The position numbers and the translations under genes were made by a program. From Lotus japonicus (taxonomy: Eukaryota; Streptophyta; Magnoliopsida; Fabales; Fabaceae), in NCBI RefSeq assembly GCF_012489685.1, contig NC_080046.1:45843176-45907175 (forward strand): DNA of 64,000 nt, written 5' to 3'. A model generated the notes under the pieces. That model saw nothing but the letters and a program-made list of their open reading frames with translations, ran no database searches and had not been told where the DNA came from. Shown here piece by piece: positions 10,465 through 22,297 of this stretch (its first letter is position 1; every line of letters starts with the position of its first letter).

Positions 10465-12405
10465 GTTTGTTGATAAAAAAAATTAACATTGATAGATGAA
10501 CATCCCATTTATTTTTTTTTCATTGTTATGTATGTTATTTCAACATTTATCTGTTCTCACTGGTCATGAAAGGTGAATTGTTTTCCATCTGTTCTCACTT
10601 TTTAAGGGGGGATTAAAAGTTTCTTTGATGTTGTAAGCTTATGAATTAGGCTAACCAGAACTTACTGCAGTGTGTTATCCAAATCTTAAGGTTAATGGCC
10701 ATAAGTACGTACTTTAATTTGAGGCATGTACTACTAACAAAGATTGAGATATAGGTGCATTTGAATGTATGTGAACATTTATACAAACATAGTCTTAGTG
10801 ACTAACATAAGCGAGGTGAGATCAATAAAAAAATATTGTGCATATAAAATAAAAATCAGAAAAATTCACTAAAAATACCAAAATTTAATTAATACTCTAG
10901 AAATAAATCAAAAATAAATTAAGATAAAATCAAGAAATAAACAATCTAAATCTTAATCAAATCTAAAATTTTAAAATGTATTTTTTATGAGAATATAATT
11001 AACTTGAGATCAATAAAAAAAATATTGTGCAAATAAAACAATAGAAAATATATATTTTTTAATTAATCAAGGTATGTGGAAAAGTAGTGTGATTCATTTC
11101 ACCTTGAATTTAGATTTTTTCATAGTTTGGGTGGGATTCTTCTACAACTGAATACCTATAGGTTAGTGTTAATTTGGAATTGCCCAATCCTATTGCTATC
11201 AGGCTGATTCAGTGACGTGTCGTTCTCACGTTAATTCTTAATGACGTGTCATTCCCACGTTAATTCTCATAAAAAAAATTCCACGTGTCATTCTCAGGTT
11301 ATTTCTCATAAAAAAAAATATATTTTTAAATTTTAGATTTGATTAGGATTTAGGTTGTGTATTCCTTGATTTTATCTTAATTTATTTTTGATTTATTTAT
11401 AGAGTATTAATTAATTTTTATGGTATTTTTATTGAATTTTCGGATTTTTAATTAATTTAGGATTTTATGAGTTTTTATTGTGATTTGCTAGATTTTGGTA
11501 GTTTTTATCTATCTTTAGTTAGTATCTTTTTTAATTTTAGATTTGATTAGGATTAAGGTGATTTATTTCTTGATTTTTTGTTGGTGTTTTCAAGTATCCT
11601 TAGACTTTAATTACGATAAAAAAATTAGAATATATTTTTAAGAAAAATACAATGAGAACTAAATTCTATGATTCTGTCTACTAAGTTAAGACACAACCCC
11701 AAGTCCTAATTCTAAAAGAAGGAATTATCTATCACTCTAATATAATCCTCATGAAACAGGAATGGTCAGTCAGCCAATTATACATATTCCTTCATTACCA
11801 AGATAACTGCACTAGATACTTATGTTTTATCTATGTCAGCCTGCTACATGATGACACCATTGTAAACATGAGGGAGCATGGTTTTCTAATAACAGGATGT
11901 TTGCTTGAAAGGCTTCTCTTGATTGCTTGATGGACATTATCAGTTTGAAATACAATCAAAAGTTAAAAACTTTATTTTCCTAGATCTCAAAAGTTATCTG
12001 AACAGATATTTTTCTCTTCAAAGTCCAATTACTATTTAAGTTGATGTGGTCATTGCTGGATTTTGTTGGGGTGCAACCTTAAGAATTAAGTTAGATTTCC
12101 TTCCTAGGTCTTTTGTTTTAAGTAATTTTAACTGTCCATTACCACCTATGAAGAAGTAAAGGGCTATAGAACCGTGCTAAATCTAAATTAGGGCTATGAA
12201 AATAAACTACAAATATTACACTGATTAAGGCCATGAGATGGTATGAGAAAAATGATAATTTGATTTAAACGGGTAAAGTACAATTTTTACTCATTTAACT
12301 TACGATTAAGAAAAAGTAACCAAAACATAATGCAATAAGGGGAAGACAAGTATGGTAACATATATAGAGAAGAAAAAGAAATAAGTAGACAATCACAAGA
12401 TCTCT
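10465..12405 (+). repeat. Helitron B body with dispersed module copies
   Basis: Copies of one AT-rich module, whose core reads TTTTAGATTTGATTAGGATT, occur here in both directions: about 10860-10980 (inverted) and 11320-11570 (direct). They recur at 8580-8830, 9600-9850, 13240-13370 and 61415-63420. Before the direct copy are GTGACGTGTCGTTCTCACG-like blocks (11213-11300) that also mark the element's 5' end. 11580-12405 holds nothing I recognise. Confidence 0.6.
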
Positions 12406-12657
12406 ATGGCGCAAGCGACAGGGACGCATACCACACTTCAAGTCTTCAACCCCGCCCCCAAAAGCCTCCTCAAGGACATGCCCTCCGCCCCTGAAACCAA
12501 CGCCGATTTGGGTTTTCGCAAGTTGCATAGGATCATCGACAGGGAAGATGATTACCGCCAGAGGAGGCTCAACAGCATAATCTCCTTCTCTGAAGAAGGA
12601 CCTCTACCTCTCGCTTTCCCACAATCCTCCTCAACGACAATGGAAAAGAGGTAACTT
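12406..12657 (+). pseudogene. Captured fragment of splicing factor SF3B1 (SF3b155) N-terminal region
   Basis: The translation contains PAPKSLLKDMPSAPE, DLGFRKLHRIIDREDDYRQR and RRLNSIIS. These match the APKSLL...RIIDREDDYRRRRLN...ISPER segment of plant SF3B1, the U2 snRNP protein that clamps the branch-point helix. After IIS the reading departs from the family (the expected PERHD is absent), which suggests a frameshift or chimeric join. It ends at an AAGAG|GTAACT donor-like site. Only about 60 residues of a protein normally over 1,200 long are present, so it is a Helitron-captured fragment. The open frame with an ATG could be transcribed, but function is not implied. Confidence 0.7.
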
Positions 12658-13455
12658 AATTTTTTTCCCCTTTATTTTTTGTGTCTGATGAAATGCTTAG
12701 TAGAAGGGAAACTGAAATTTTATTTTGGTGATGGTTTTCAAAAGATGAATGATATATCAATTCCAATCTGTTTCTCTGGCTTAACAAAATAAAATAGCAA
12801 GAGTAGTAAAGCATTTCAGCAAGAACCTGTGTTTTGGTTATCAACCTTGACATGTCTTTGAGCCATAAAAAAAAATTGAAAATAAGAAGAGAAAATGATA
12901 TCACTTTCCATAACCATAAATCTAAAAAAAAGGGAAAAAGTAATAAATGATGAGAATACATACATCAAATTTTCCATCATAGATCGTAGCACCAACCTGA
13001 GCCATATCGTGAGTCTCAAAGGTAATCACACCGCTCTGCCATGGGATTAACACTGTCATTACGAATACTTTCTTCAACCTACAAATCAAGGAGAAAAAAT
13101 CACACATGTTATTTAATCCCTGAAAATGCATAGAAGCCAAAGATATATAAGGACTCTGTTGAATATCTGTTAAGATTTAGTTTATTATTAATCTAACAAA
13201 GAGATAAAAAGAAACTAAATATATCTAAACCTATCTCTATTTAAAAAAATTCAATAAAAATACCATAAAATTAATGAATACTCTAAAAATAAATCAAAAA
13301 TAAATTAAGATAAAATCAAGAAAAAAACAACCTAAATCCTAATCAAATCTAAAATTTAAAAATGTATTTTTTTATGAGAATTAACCTGAGAATGACACGT
13401 TGAATTTTTTTATGAGAATTAACGTAAGAATGACACGTCACTAAGAATTAATGTC
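12658..13455 (-). repeat. Inverted copy of the Helitron F/B module with an exon-like block
   Basis: 13083-13450 is the reverse complement of a combination of 61680-61800 and 62030-62170: the GTGACGTGTCATTCT blocks, the TTAGATTTGATTAGG module and the TCAACAGAGTCCTTATAT segment in the same order. Just beyond it on the minus strand, a block of about 120 bases (12965-13085) follows a TTTGTAG acceptor and is open in one frame, including MAQVGATIYDGKFDV. I do not recognise the protein. 12658-12960 is non-coding. Confidence 0.5.
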
Positions 13456-13521
13456 CCTAACTTTTTTTTAAAAGAGTGAGTTTGAAAGCTATAGCTTAAG
13501 TTAATTTGTTAATATATTACC

Positions 13522-13522
13522 A

Positions 13523-13601
<79 letters not shown>

Positions 13602-13602
13602 T
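13522..13602 (+). repeat. (TAA)n microsatellite
   Basis: About 27 uninterrupted trinucleotide units, ending in ATATGTGTG. Confidence 0.95.
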
Positions 13603-13970
13603 ATGTGTGCGGGTATGAGCCGGTTGGGTACTATAATGCTCATACCCGCACTCATACCCACTACTTTTTGCGGGTAATTACCTATACCCAACCTCATACC
13701 CATTTAGCGGTTTTTTACCCTACCCATAGTTGGTATTTTTTGCGGGTACCATATGGGCCCGAAACCCTATGGGTCCGAGACCCACTGCCATCCCTACATT
13801 TAGATTTTGGCAAAGATGAAGAGCTTCCTGTAATGACATTGAATTGTCTTAAGGTGGAGAGCATCGAGTTGCTACCCACGCGAGTGTGGGGACGGGAACA
13901 GGTAATTTTTTAAAACGCAGGTATGAGGATGGTTCTATAGTACCCTACCCATTGTCATCCATACTTAGTT
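13603..13970 (+). repeat. GGGTA/TACCC-rich segment, possible decayed MITE
   Basis: Alternating CGGGTA and TACCC blocks end in CTGCCATCCCTA at about 13797. A similar block ends in TTGTCATCCATA at about 13960. GGGTACCC-rich sequence bounded by TAGGGATGGCA-like ends is typical of certain plant hAT-type MITEs, but no matching left terminus or target duplication was found. Open frames across it are low-complexity artefacts. Confidence 0.35.
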
Positions 13971-14303
13971 GGAATAAACACAATAATGTCATACTTTATG
14001 ATTTATCTTACACAATCCTAATTTGTGCTACTATCACATTCATTTTTTTTAAGATTAATTTGTTGCTAATTTCTTATATCTATGATTTGTGTTATTGTCT
14101 TCATATTCACGAAGAATGTAAAACGAGTTCCTGTTGATCTCAACCAGGCTTATAACAGAAGTCTTTATGTCAACTTTGCTTAGCATTTCTGAGTCTTCTA
14201 TTTCATCCATTGTTTAATATATTTTTAATAATCAAGGTATTAATTGACGTATCAAATACAATAGACGTATTCCCCGTGCAACGCGCGGGTAAAAAAACAC
14301 TAG

Positions 14304-17221
14304 TGGGCTAGCAATTAACATAATCCTACTGGAAAGGGAGCTTTTAAGCAAATAATTACTTCCTGTAATCCTCCTTCAGTCCTTTATTTTCTTTATACTA
14401 TCCATTAGTTTTCTCTTTAAATAGAGAACATGATTTTGAAGTGTATGTTATTACAGGCTACTACCCATGTTGTTCCACATTATTGCCTACCCAACAATGG
14501 TCTTCTTATGAGTTATGACTAATGATATCGTGTGTCAACCTTGAAAATTAGCTAAAAGATAAAGGCATCTAATGTCATTAACACAAAGTTCTGCAGAGAA
14601 GTATATCGGAACTAACTGATATCAATTCTGCAAAGATATAAACCTGCAAGTTGGGTATAGTATGAATACTTCTCTTTTTGCTTTTTTTTGGCAGATAGAT
14701 TGCATTGAGTTGGGTCATTGGATGTTATAAGATATTCAAGATAATGAAGCTAAGTTGCTGCAACTTGGATCAGTTTCCACTGTATAGAATATTTTTTTTG
14801 TAGGATGCAATGTACAAGAACAATTATCTAATAGGAAAATTACTTAGTTTGTACTTGCTACTTGAGTGAAGAGACATTAAGCAGTTGAAATATATAGTTA
14901 TACATGTGTACTTTGAATGTGATGACTGAGTATTAATTAAAGCATTGTAGTGATATCTCTTTGTTATACTTAGTCCCTATTAATAGTAAACCCCAACTTA
15001 CTCATTATGAATCTTATTTTGATGAGTCAAGTCAAGTGTAATTTTGTCAGGAAAGGCCACCAATTACTTGACTCCTCGAACAATCTTTTGCTTTGGTCAC
15101 CGGTTGGTTAGGATGAGGCCACTGGCTTGATGCTTAGGTAAGGGTGATCATTTTAAGTATATGTTATGAATGAAGTACTAATCTGAAATGCATAAGCATG
15201 GAAGAATACCACTTTTTTGAAATGGGAAGACTAACTCTTCGAAATAAAATATTAATGAAAAATTTTCGAAACTAAATTAAGGGTAAACAAAAATTATTTT
15301 TTAAAATAAAATAACTAAATTAAAATAAATATATAGTAATTAGATTGAGAAAACTTATCATTTAATTAGGTTCATACCATGTTATAAGTTTAAAGGGTAA
15401 AAAAATGAAAGGATTTTCATATTTATTTTAAACTCACAACGATATATTTACATGGTACTTCATATAGCTACAAATTGCATTATTTAGATGGTATTACATT
15501 TTTTTGTAAGTAAGAAAAAACATAATTAATAAAAACATCAAAAAAGTATCAATTAATTGAAAAATTGTAAATATAATAATACAAATTGATAAAAAAAAAA
15601 GTTAAGAATGACTTCAAAAACTATTAAATTGTTATATAGAAAAAAAAAACTAAATAATGTAGCATTTAGAAAACACGGGTAAAAAAACAAATAAATAAAA
15701 TGATTGTGCTCTTAGAAAAATATAAACAAAGATATTCATCACCAAAAAATAAATTTTTCTTTTCTTATATATATAATTATTTTTTACTTTTAATTTAAAA
15801 ATTATCTTTTAATAAACATAATAAAAAAACACATATTTTAAAAAAATCACACGATAAACTAAAACGACAATCCCTAAAGCTAATGCTCATTAAAAACATA
15901 ACGGTTAAAAAAATAATTAAATTAAAATTGAAAGAAATCATTTAAATACAATTTAATCTATTTTTCTTTTGACTTAGTAATTGAATGAATAATTGAGGTT
16001 GTGATAATAATATTTGAGTGTTATTAATCCTTTAATCTTCCACTAATGCCAAGTGATAAAATTTTCAAGCAATTTTTTATTATCTTTATAATAAACTTAT
16101 ACTAATTTCTTTTTCTTTTTCTGTATAGATTGAAATTATAATTTCTTTTGGGAGATGCGTAAAAAGGAGAAATTCGCATGACCTTTTGCATGACTCCCTA
16201 CACTCTATTATTTGGTGTATTATTGTTTTGTACTAAAACATTATGGATGGCTATAGAGAAAAAGAACTACCTACACTCTAAATTCGCATGACATTTTGCA
16301 TGACTCCCTACACTCTAAATTCGCATGACATTTTAATTCATGATTCTTCTTTTAGTAAATCTATAAAAATAACTAAGAATATGAAAAAAGAAATACACAT
16401 TATAAATAAAAATGAATATCTCCATGTATTTCACGGGTCACAATATTAGAACTTGAATTAAAACTTCTCGAGTCAAAATATGTTTATATTTTCAAAAAAA
16501 AAAATCTTCTGTTTTTGTGCTCAATCAACAATTATTCTATATGAAAATTATTGTGACCTAAAAATAAATTAAAATCACTTTGTTTTTGGGTAGGACGTCT
16601 TTCTTTTAAGGAAATCATGATCGAGTCGAGATCATCCATATCACCGTGAGGTTATATCTTTTAGGGGAAAGTTTCTTTCATTCCACATGAAACAAAAAAT
16701 AAAAATCTATATGAAAATGACCTAAATGCACATCAAATTTACCTCACATAATTTGCCTAGCTTAAAACTCTCATGTATTGTTATTTTTTCTCTTTTTTTA
16801 TACTCTCTTTTATTTCTTAGATTTCTCTTCATATGTTTATTGTTTGACATAAATAAGGATGAAAAGACACACACAGATATATATAATAAATTCTTTTTTG
16901 CAAGAGAAAAAAAAAACACATTTATCATGAAAAAAATACTTACAAACTAATATTTTCTTATATCCAAAATTAAATTTTATCATTTATTAATCGAAAAATT
17001 ATCTTTGACCATTGTTAAAAAGTACTCCACACACCCTTATTAATACCAACCGCCCTAATATATAGCGGTAGTGAAAATGTAACACACTTTCAAGTGTGGT
17101 ACACATTGGGGGATGATAATGATAGGTACGAGTGATATTAATATCAATGTCCATTATCTTTTAATACATATAACAACAATAACACGGATTTTAAAATTTT
17201 TCGCAATAAAAAAATGAAAAT
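14304..17221 (+). other. Helitron A distal body, no gene seen
   Basis: AT-rich. 16170-16332 has three close copies of AATTCGCATGACATTTTGC / CTCCCTACACTCTA. The last 280 bases (about 16970-17253) are the conserved 3' region shared with Helitron C. No ORF with recognisable content. The stretch 14640-14800 looks exon/intron-like but I cannot name it. Confidence 0.5.
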
Positions 17222-17253
17222 CCCCCGTGCATCGCACGGGTAAAAAATACTAG
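17222..17253 (+). other. Helitron A 3' terminal hairpin and CTAG end
   Basis: A 7-bp stem CCCGTGC/GCACGGG with a short loop, then TAAAAAATA and CTAG. This is the rolling-circle termination signal of Helitrons; insertion is before a T (17254). Confidence 0.85.
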
Positions 17254-18380
17254 TAAATAAAAAAAAGAAAGCACTACCTTCCTCGTGTTGATAGCGTGGT
17301 TGAAGAGTAATGATGGAACAATCATTGAAATTGTAAAGTGAACACATTTTTAATATATGGAGCATGGCGTGCCACTTAATTTAGTAGTAAATCCTAGAAT
17401 CAAATCATTCTTTGTTTTGTTACGCCTAGAATCAAATAATAATTATTATTAAAATAAAATAAACCACGATCTTCTCAACATGGTAACATGGAAGTCTGAT
17501 TTGCACAATTCATTGACTTTCAATGTTGCCAGTTTAGTTTTTTTTTTTAACAATCCGGTGAAGAAGGATTTATCGATGCTGATTTAGCATGAGTCTGATT
17601 TACGCTAAAAAAAAGTAGCGTTAGCTTTGGGCTCCATGGTTCGAATCCTGAGGATGACTAATTTACTAATATTACAATCAACTAACATTGACTTATAAAA
17701 AAAAGCTTTTATTTAATCAACGATAATTAATTATCGTAAGTCTAATCGACGTTAGTTTTTAGTAAGAAATAAATATCTTAACACTTTGGTTGATGCTGAC
17801 CGACCTTAGTTGAGGGTGACACTAATTTCTTTACACTAAATTGAAGTTTCTTTTATATATGTTGAATATCGTAGTGGTAGAATGTATTGCATATTAGCTG
17901 TTGATTAGCTAGGATGGTCTGATTTCAAAAAAAAAAAAAAGCTAGGATGGTCTGGTCAGTTGAATAATTTATAATAAATGGTGCATGGCGTGCCACTTAG
18001 TTTAGTATAAATCCTAGAATCGAATAATATATTATTTAGAAAAAAAAGATATTATTTTATGAGGTTTATAAAAAAAATAAACCACACGATCTTAACCTGG
18101 AAGGCTGATTTGCAAAATAATGCATTGACTTTCAATATTTTTCAGTGTTTTTAGCATGTTGTTTTCTAAATAAAGTTTGATTTAAATTACTATAGTCTTA
18201 GGTAGACCAATGAGATTTAAAATAAGTGAGTTATAAATTTTATATTTATTTATTTATTTTTAATATAATTTGTCCACTAATACAAATAATGATTCAAACC
18301 TTTTCTCTGACTGAGGTTTAAGTTGATCTGTATCTCTTTGTTTATGTTAAAGATGCTTCCTAGCAGCAATTAATTGATAA
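17254..18380 (+). repeat. Upstream-module copies A and B of the acyltransferase region
   Basis: Two partial direct copies: A at about 17338-17560 and B at about 17965-18370. Both carry ATGGNGCATGGCGTGCCACTTA, then a TTTAGTANNAAATCCTAGAATC block, then GCTGATTTGCA and ATTGACTTTCAAT. B also has the block GTTTAAGTTGATCTG...GATGCTTCCTA. Copies C (22298-22620) and D (26742-26762 plus 45649-45960) continue the set. Between A and B, 17609-17660 has a GGTTCGAATCC (B-box-like, 17638-17648) in a tRNA-like remnant, too partial to call a SINE firmly. Confidence 0.65.
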
Positions 18381-18823
18381 TAGTAATTTTTGTGGTACCC
18401 AGATTTTTTTTAGATATGGTACCCACATGTGATATTTTAAGTTATAATGAATTAATAACATATAGTTCTTAAGTTTGTTTATGTTATGTGATGTACAATT
18501 TGAAAATTAAAGTTTTTAATTCAACTTGCAACTCCAAGAGATCATATAAATTTATTTCATGTAAGGATCCTCTTCCACGTCCTATATTGAACATCCAAAT
18601 CTTCTTCCATCATCTTCCTCTAAGTTTAAATTGTATGTTTTTTATTAGTCTATATCAAGGTGTTTTTTATTCGTCTATATCCGTGTTTAAATTTTAAGGT
18701 CATACCTTAATCTGGCTTAAGGTACCATAACATTAACCATTAATATTATAATATTATAGTACGTATCCCTCTTCCATGACTTTCTGGTAATCAACACGGA
18801 TATATGGATTCTATTATTCTTCA

Positions 18824-18832
18824 TTATATATT
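18824..18832 (+). promoter_or_regulatory. Candidate TATA box of the acyltransferase gene
   Basis: TTATATATT lies 42-50 bases before the ATG. That would leave a 5' UTR of only about 20 bases, so a TSS slightly upstream is also possible. Confidence 0.4.
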
Positions 18833-18873
18833 GATGAATTAAAGGAGAGAAATAAAACTCCAGAAGCTCAAAT

Positions 18874-20253
18874 ATGGTAACCATTACGGCTTCTCATATT
18901 GTCCTTCCGAGTCAATCAACTCCACAGTGTCATTTATGGCTGTCTGATATGGACCAAGTGGTGCGTCAACGGCACACACCCCTTGTCTACATCTTTAAAG
19001 CAAAACATGACCAGGATCACATAGAGAGGATGAAGGACTCTCTTAGCAAGATTCTAGTTCACTACTATCCCGTTGCTGGCCGTTTGAGCTTAGCTGAAAA
19101 TGGTCGAGTGGAAATCAATTGTAACACCAAAGGGGCCATATTGCTTGAAGCTGAAACAACAAAAACAATGGCTGATTTTGGAGACTTTTCACCCTCTGAC
19201 TACACCAAACAACTTGTTCCTACAATTGATTACACTCAGCCTGTTGGGGAGCTTCCCCTGTTAGTGGTGCAGCTTACACGATTCAATGGTGATGATGAGG
19301 GCCTTGCTGTTGGGGTTGCTTGGTTCCACCTTTTGTCTGATGGGCTTGGTTGCACTCGTTTCATCAACTCCTGGGCGAAGATAGCACGAGGGGACATACT
19401 AGAGCCCCATGAAATGCCCTTTTTAGATCGAACATTACTCAAATTCTCACACCCCCCTTTGGCACCACGTTTTGAACATGAAGAGTTGAAGCCTCTTCCA
19501 CTTATTTATGGAAGCTCTGATTGTAGTGTTGAAAGAAATAAAACGGTAATTACAACATTGTTAAGACTCACGCCACTACAAGTAGAGAAGTTGAAGAAGC
19601 AGGCCAATGGTGATGTCCCAAAAGGGTCAAGACCTTATAGCAGATTTGAAGTTATTGGTGCACATATATGGAGATGTGCATCTAAGGCTCGTCACCTTGA
19701 TCAGAATCAACCAACTGTGGTTAGGTTCAATGCTGAAAATCGCAATAGAATGGTTCCACCTCTACCTCGTAATTACTTTGGGAATGCTCTAACACAAACA
19801 GAAGCAACATGTAATATTGGGGAAATAACATCAAAGCCATTGAGTCATGTTGCACACAAGATAAGGGAAGCAATTGGGGTGGTGAATGATGAGTTCATAA
19901 GGTCACAGATTGATGTTATAAGGTGTCAGAACCATTTGGATGATGCAAGGGCTTTGTTTTTAGGTGGTGAAGGTAAGAATGCCCACTTTGGTGGGAATCC
20001 TAATCTTCATCTCACAAGCTGGATGAGCATGCCAATGTATGAAGCTGATTTTGGTTGGGGAAAACCTGTATACTTTGGCCTAGCATATGTTCCCCCTCAT
20101 GACAGGGCGGTGACTCTTCTGAGCCCATATGGGGACGGCTCTGTTACTGTGTTAATGTTCTTCCAGATCGCACACATGAAACTTTTCAAGGAATTTTTCT
20201 ACGCGGATATATCAACTTGTTACGGCGGAATTCTACTATCGGCTAGGCTATGA
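18874..20253 (+). CDS. BAHD acyltransferase (spermidine hydroxycinnamoyl transferase/HCT-like)
   Basis: 459 residues in one exon. It has the catalytic HXXXD as HLLSD at 152-156 and the structural DFGWG at 392-396. Spacing and length are normal for BAHD enzymes (430-460). These cytosolic enzymes move an acyl group from a CoA thioester to an amine or alcohol. The N-terminal VTITASHIVLPSQSTP pattern and overall look suggest the hydroxycinnamoyl transferase clade that acts on spermidine or shikimate-type acceptors; the substrate is inference. The ATG is the first in frame after the TATA-like site. The C-terminus runs about 13 residues past the FFYADI end usual for this clade, which could be a lost stop. 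It is the only intact host gene in the window, bordered by repeated upstream modules that hint at a former tandem family. Confidence 0.9.
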   Translation: MVTITASHIVLPSQSTPQCHLWLSDMDQVVRQRHTPLVYIFKAKHDQDHIERMKDSLSKILVHYYPVAGRLSLAENGRVEINCNTKGAILLEAETTKTMADFGDFSPSDYTKQLVPTIDYTQPVGELPLLVVQLTRFNGDDEGLAVGVAWFHLLSDGLGCTRFINSWAKIARGDILEPHEMPFLDRTLLKFSHPPLAPRFEHEELKPLPLIYGSSDCSVERNKTVITTLLRLTPLQVEKLKKQANGDVPKGSRPYSRFEVIGAHIWRCASKARHLDQNQPTVVRFNAENRNRMVPPLPRNYFGNALTQTEATCNIGEITSKPLSHVAHKIREAIGVVNDEFIRSQIDVIRCQNHLDDARALFLGGEGKNAHFGGNPNLHLTSWMSMPMYEADFGWGKPVYFGLAYVPPHDRAVTLLSPYGDGSVTVLMFFQIAHMKLFKEFFYADISTCYGGILLSARL

Positions 20254-20338
20254 AAATTTCATACTCAACATCACCACAATTGTCTTAAGCTTCTTGTGTG
20301 TATGTTTTTTACGTGTGTTTCTGCAATTTCATGTGTTC

Positions 20339-20344
20339 AATAAA
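20339..20344 (+). terminator. Candidate polyadenylation signal of the acyltransferase gene
   Basis: AATAAA 86 bases after the stop codon, in a T-rich 3' UTR context. Confidence 0.5.
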
Positions 20345-21720
20345 TTTATTTAACCATGTAGAAATAAAACCTAAGAGATTGAAATTCTGCGATGTTCTTT
20401 AATTTTACTACCTATATTATTCTGCATTTCATAAAAAAAAATACTACCTATATTATTCTGTGTGCTTTCATACATTAACAATCACATTCGCTTCTATGAT
20501 ATTTATGCTCACTTGTCCTTTTTATCTCTTCTTTTCCTTTCTAGCTTATGTTTGTTTAAGAAAATTAAACTTATGGTATTCCATACTTGAATTGACTTGA
20601 AGAATCAACATCTAAAGATTTAGGCTAGATCAACAATAGAATGAATTATATGAGCTTCACACACTCTTAGTTGCTTGAAACATAACTTGATTTAGTGAAA
20701 CTAAACCTAGCTAGCTAAGTGCTAGTCTTTATCATAATTATCTCTTTGCTTCTGAATCTAGTTCATTTACAACCCAAATATATATTGTCTTTTACTCTCT
20801 TGTGCTCTAAATAACTTTTCCTTCTTACAAATTGGTTTGTCTCACAATCTCTGTGGTTCGACAATCTTTTATATTACTTCGTGCGTACCGTACACTAAAA
20901 AGGTGGATAACCTCTAAGCAATCTGATTCCAAGTCAACCTTTTCAAAGCTTAAGTCTCAAGCATGTCATAAACTAACCTCCACAATAAATAGCTTAGCAT
21001 AAAAAGAAGTTCCGTTACTGACACTGCAAGAGATGCTAGATACCCGTCGCTCATCCTGATCCCGTAAAAAAACACCACACCCCATTCTATGTAAGCTAGA
21101 AATTCAATTGTCATCCACATTCAAGTGAATCACACTCTAACGCAAGAATTCTTGAACTATGGAAACAAAATTCGATGGCGTTTCCTGAACATAAATTATA
21201 ATTTGCCTTAAAATAAAATTAATAAGCCAACTTGAGTATGAAAAATATGATTTTTACTATATTTCCGATTCACCATAAAATTGCAATCGCAATAATATTA
21301 TTTTAGAAGCCAAAAAATTTCATTCAAAACTAGCACAAGGAATGCTAGAACCGAATTAAAAAAAAAAGAGTTAATTAGGCTGGCTAAAAGCCATAGCATG
21401 ATCAAGAGACTGAATTAACTATATACAGGACAACGAGTAGCAAAGCTATTCTTGAGTCCCCTCAACCAGTATATAAGAGATTAGCAAACAAACACATAGG
21501 CCTTCGCCAAAGAACTGAGGATTGGTCTCGGTTTTACCCACTCCCAACAAATTACACAGCCAAGCCAGCACGAAAAATAAGGGGACTACACCAGCTCAGC
21601 CGTTTAGTTTAGTCATAAACTTTTTTTTTTTTGAACTCTAGTCATAAACTTTAGAATCCAATAAGGAAAATGTTTTCTTCACACCTCATTTTAAGGTGGA
21701 AGGAGGTGGAGGGAGGGAGA
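20345..21720. other. Intergenic stretch, possible retrotransposon LTR remnant
   Basis: No gene seen. Around 20840-20930 the CTCTGTGGTTCGACAATCTT block followed by TATTACTTCGTGCG resembles the end of Ty3/gypsy LTRs in plants, but no TG...CA pair or primer-binding site was found. At 21605-21665 is a short piece of upstream-module copy C (TTTAGTTTAGTCATAAACTTTAGAATCC). 21713-21720 is the left target duplication of the next element. Confidence 0.4.
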
Positions 21721-22297
21721 CAGTGGCGGAACTAGAAAAAATAATATGAGGGGGCTAAAATAAGGTGTTAAATATAAATTAAAGGTTTTTATTTGGAATG
21801 GACTCATATATACACAAAAAAATAATGATTAAATTATATACTCATTGAATATTTTTTATAAGTTATATTAATAATGTTGGAAATTTGTTTCATTTTTTTC
21901 AAAAGTTTCTCTTGAAAAAATATAATTCTTTTAGTTATTAGTTTTTTAGAGACATTTATATATTATGTTATGCTCTAAGACTATTAGTTTTTTTTTTCTT
22001 TTCAAAAGAAGACTATTAGCTTTCCTCTTGCAATAAAATCATATTTTAATATTGTACTGATTATTTAATTGTATAAAAGTTATTAAGTATAATTGAAATA
22101 ATAGAAAAAAATAAGTTTATCAAAATGGAATGATTTGAAGAAGAATTGAATACGGTACCTGACAGTTAAAATGCACAAGTACAAACCATTGGGACAACAC
22201 ACTTCATTGGAAAAGATTTACATTATTGGGTATATATAACAAGTAATTCGTCACCTTTGGTTGAGCCCTCCCCTATCTCAACGTGGCTCCGCCACTG
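21721..22297. mobile_element. hAT-type MITE, 577 bp
   Basis: Terminal inverted repeats CAGTGGCGGAAC / (reverse) CAGTGGCGGAGC begin with CAG, as in hAT elements. An 8-bp target duplication is present with one mismatch: GAGGGAGA at 21713-21720 and GGGGGAGA at 22298-22305. The interior is AT-rich with no transposase ORF. Confidence 0.85.

Larger units (their letters stand above)
8401..14303 (+). mobile_element. Helitron B candidate nested in Helitron A
   Basis: The 5' end TCTATATATATTAGAAAAG is preceded by A at 8400. The 3' end has a CCCGTGC-AAC-GCGCGGG hairpin (14273-14289), a TAAAAAAACA spacer and CTAG at 14300-14303, followed by T. The same 5' motif (TATTAGAAAAGAACAACTTC) marks Helitron F at 45969/61381. 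Ends are pair-matched by position and structure only, because no second copy shows both ends together, so the span is less certain than for Helitron A. Contents: a tandem 1-kb duplication, inverted module copies and an SF3B1 fragment. Confidence 0.6.
2693..17253 (+). mobile_element. Helitron A (non-autonomous, gene-capturing, itself interrupted)
   Basis: The 5' end TCTATACTATATATAAAAGC is preceded by A (2692). The 3' end has a CCCGTGC/GCACGGG hairpin (about 17223-17240), a TAAAAAATA spacer and CTAG at 17250-17253, followed by T. That is the Helitron structure, with insertion between A and T. The pairing of these ends is supported by the minus-strand Helitron C (46484-50526): its first 150 bases resemble 2693-2850 and its last 270 bases resemble 16970-17253. 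The 14.6-kb span includes a LINE insertion (4718-8027) and the Helitron B candidate (8401-14303). No Rep/helicase ORF was seen, so it would depend on an autonomous partner. Confidence 0.8.

Noticed and set aside
13506..13913. 135-aa open frame starting with poly-Ile
   Set aside because: It is a translation of the (TAA)n microsatellite and the GGGTA-rich repeat.
2693..14303. Pairing the 2693 5' end with the 14303 3' end
   Set aside because: Helitron C shows that this 5' end belongs with the 17253-type 3' region; the 14303 end is left for the 8401 terminus.
16140..16335. CRISPR-like repeat
   Set aside because: Only three imperfect copies without uniform spacers, in a plant Helitron.
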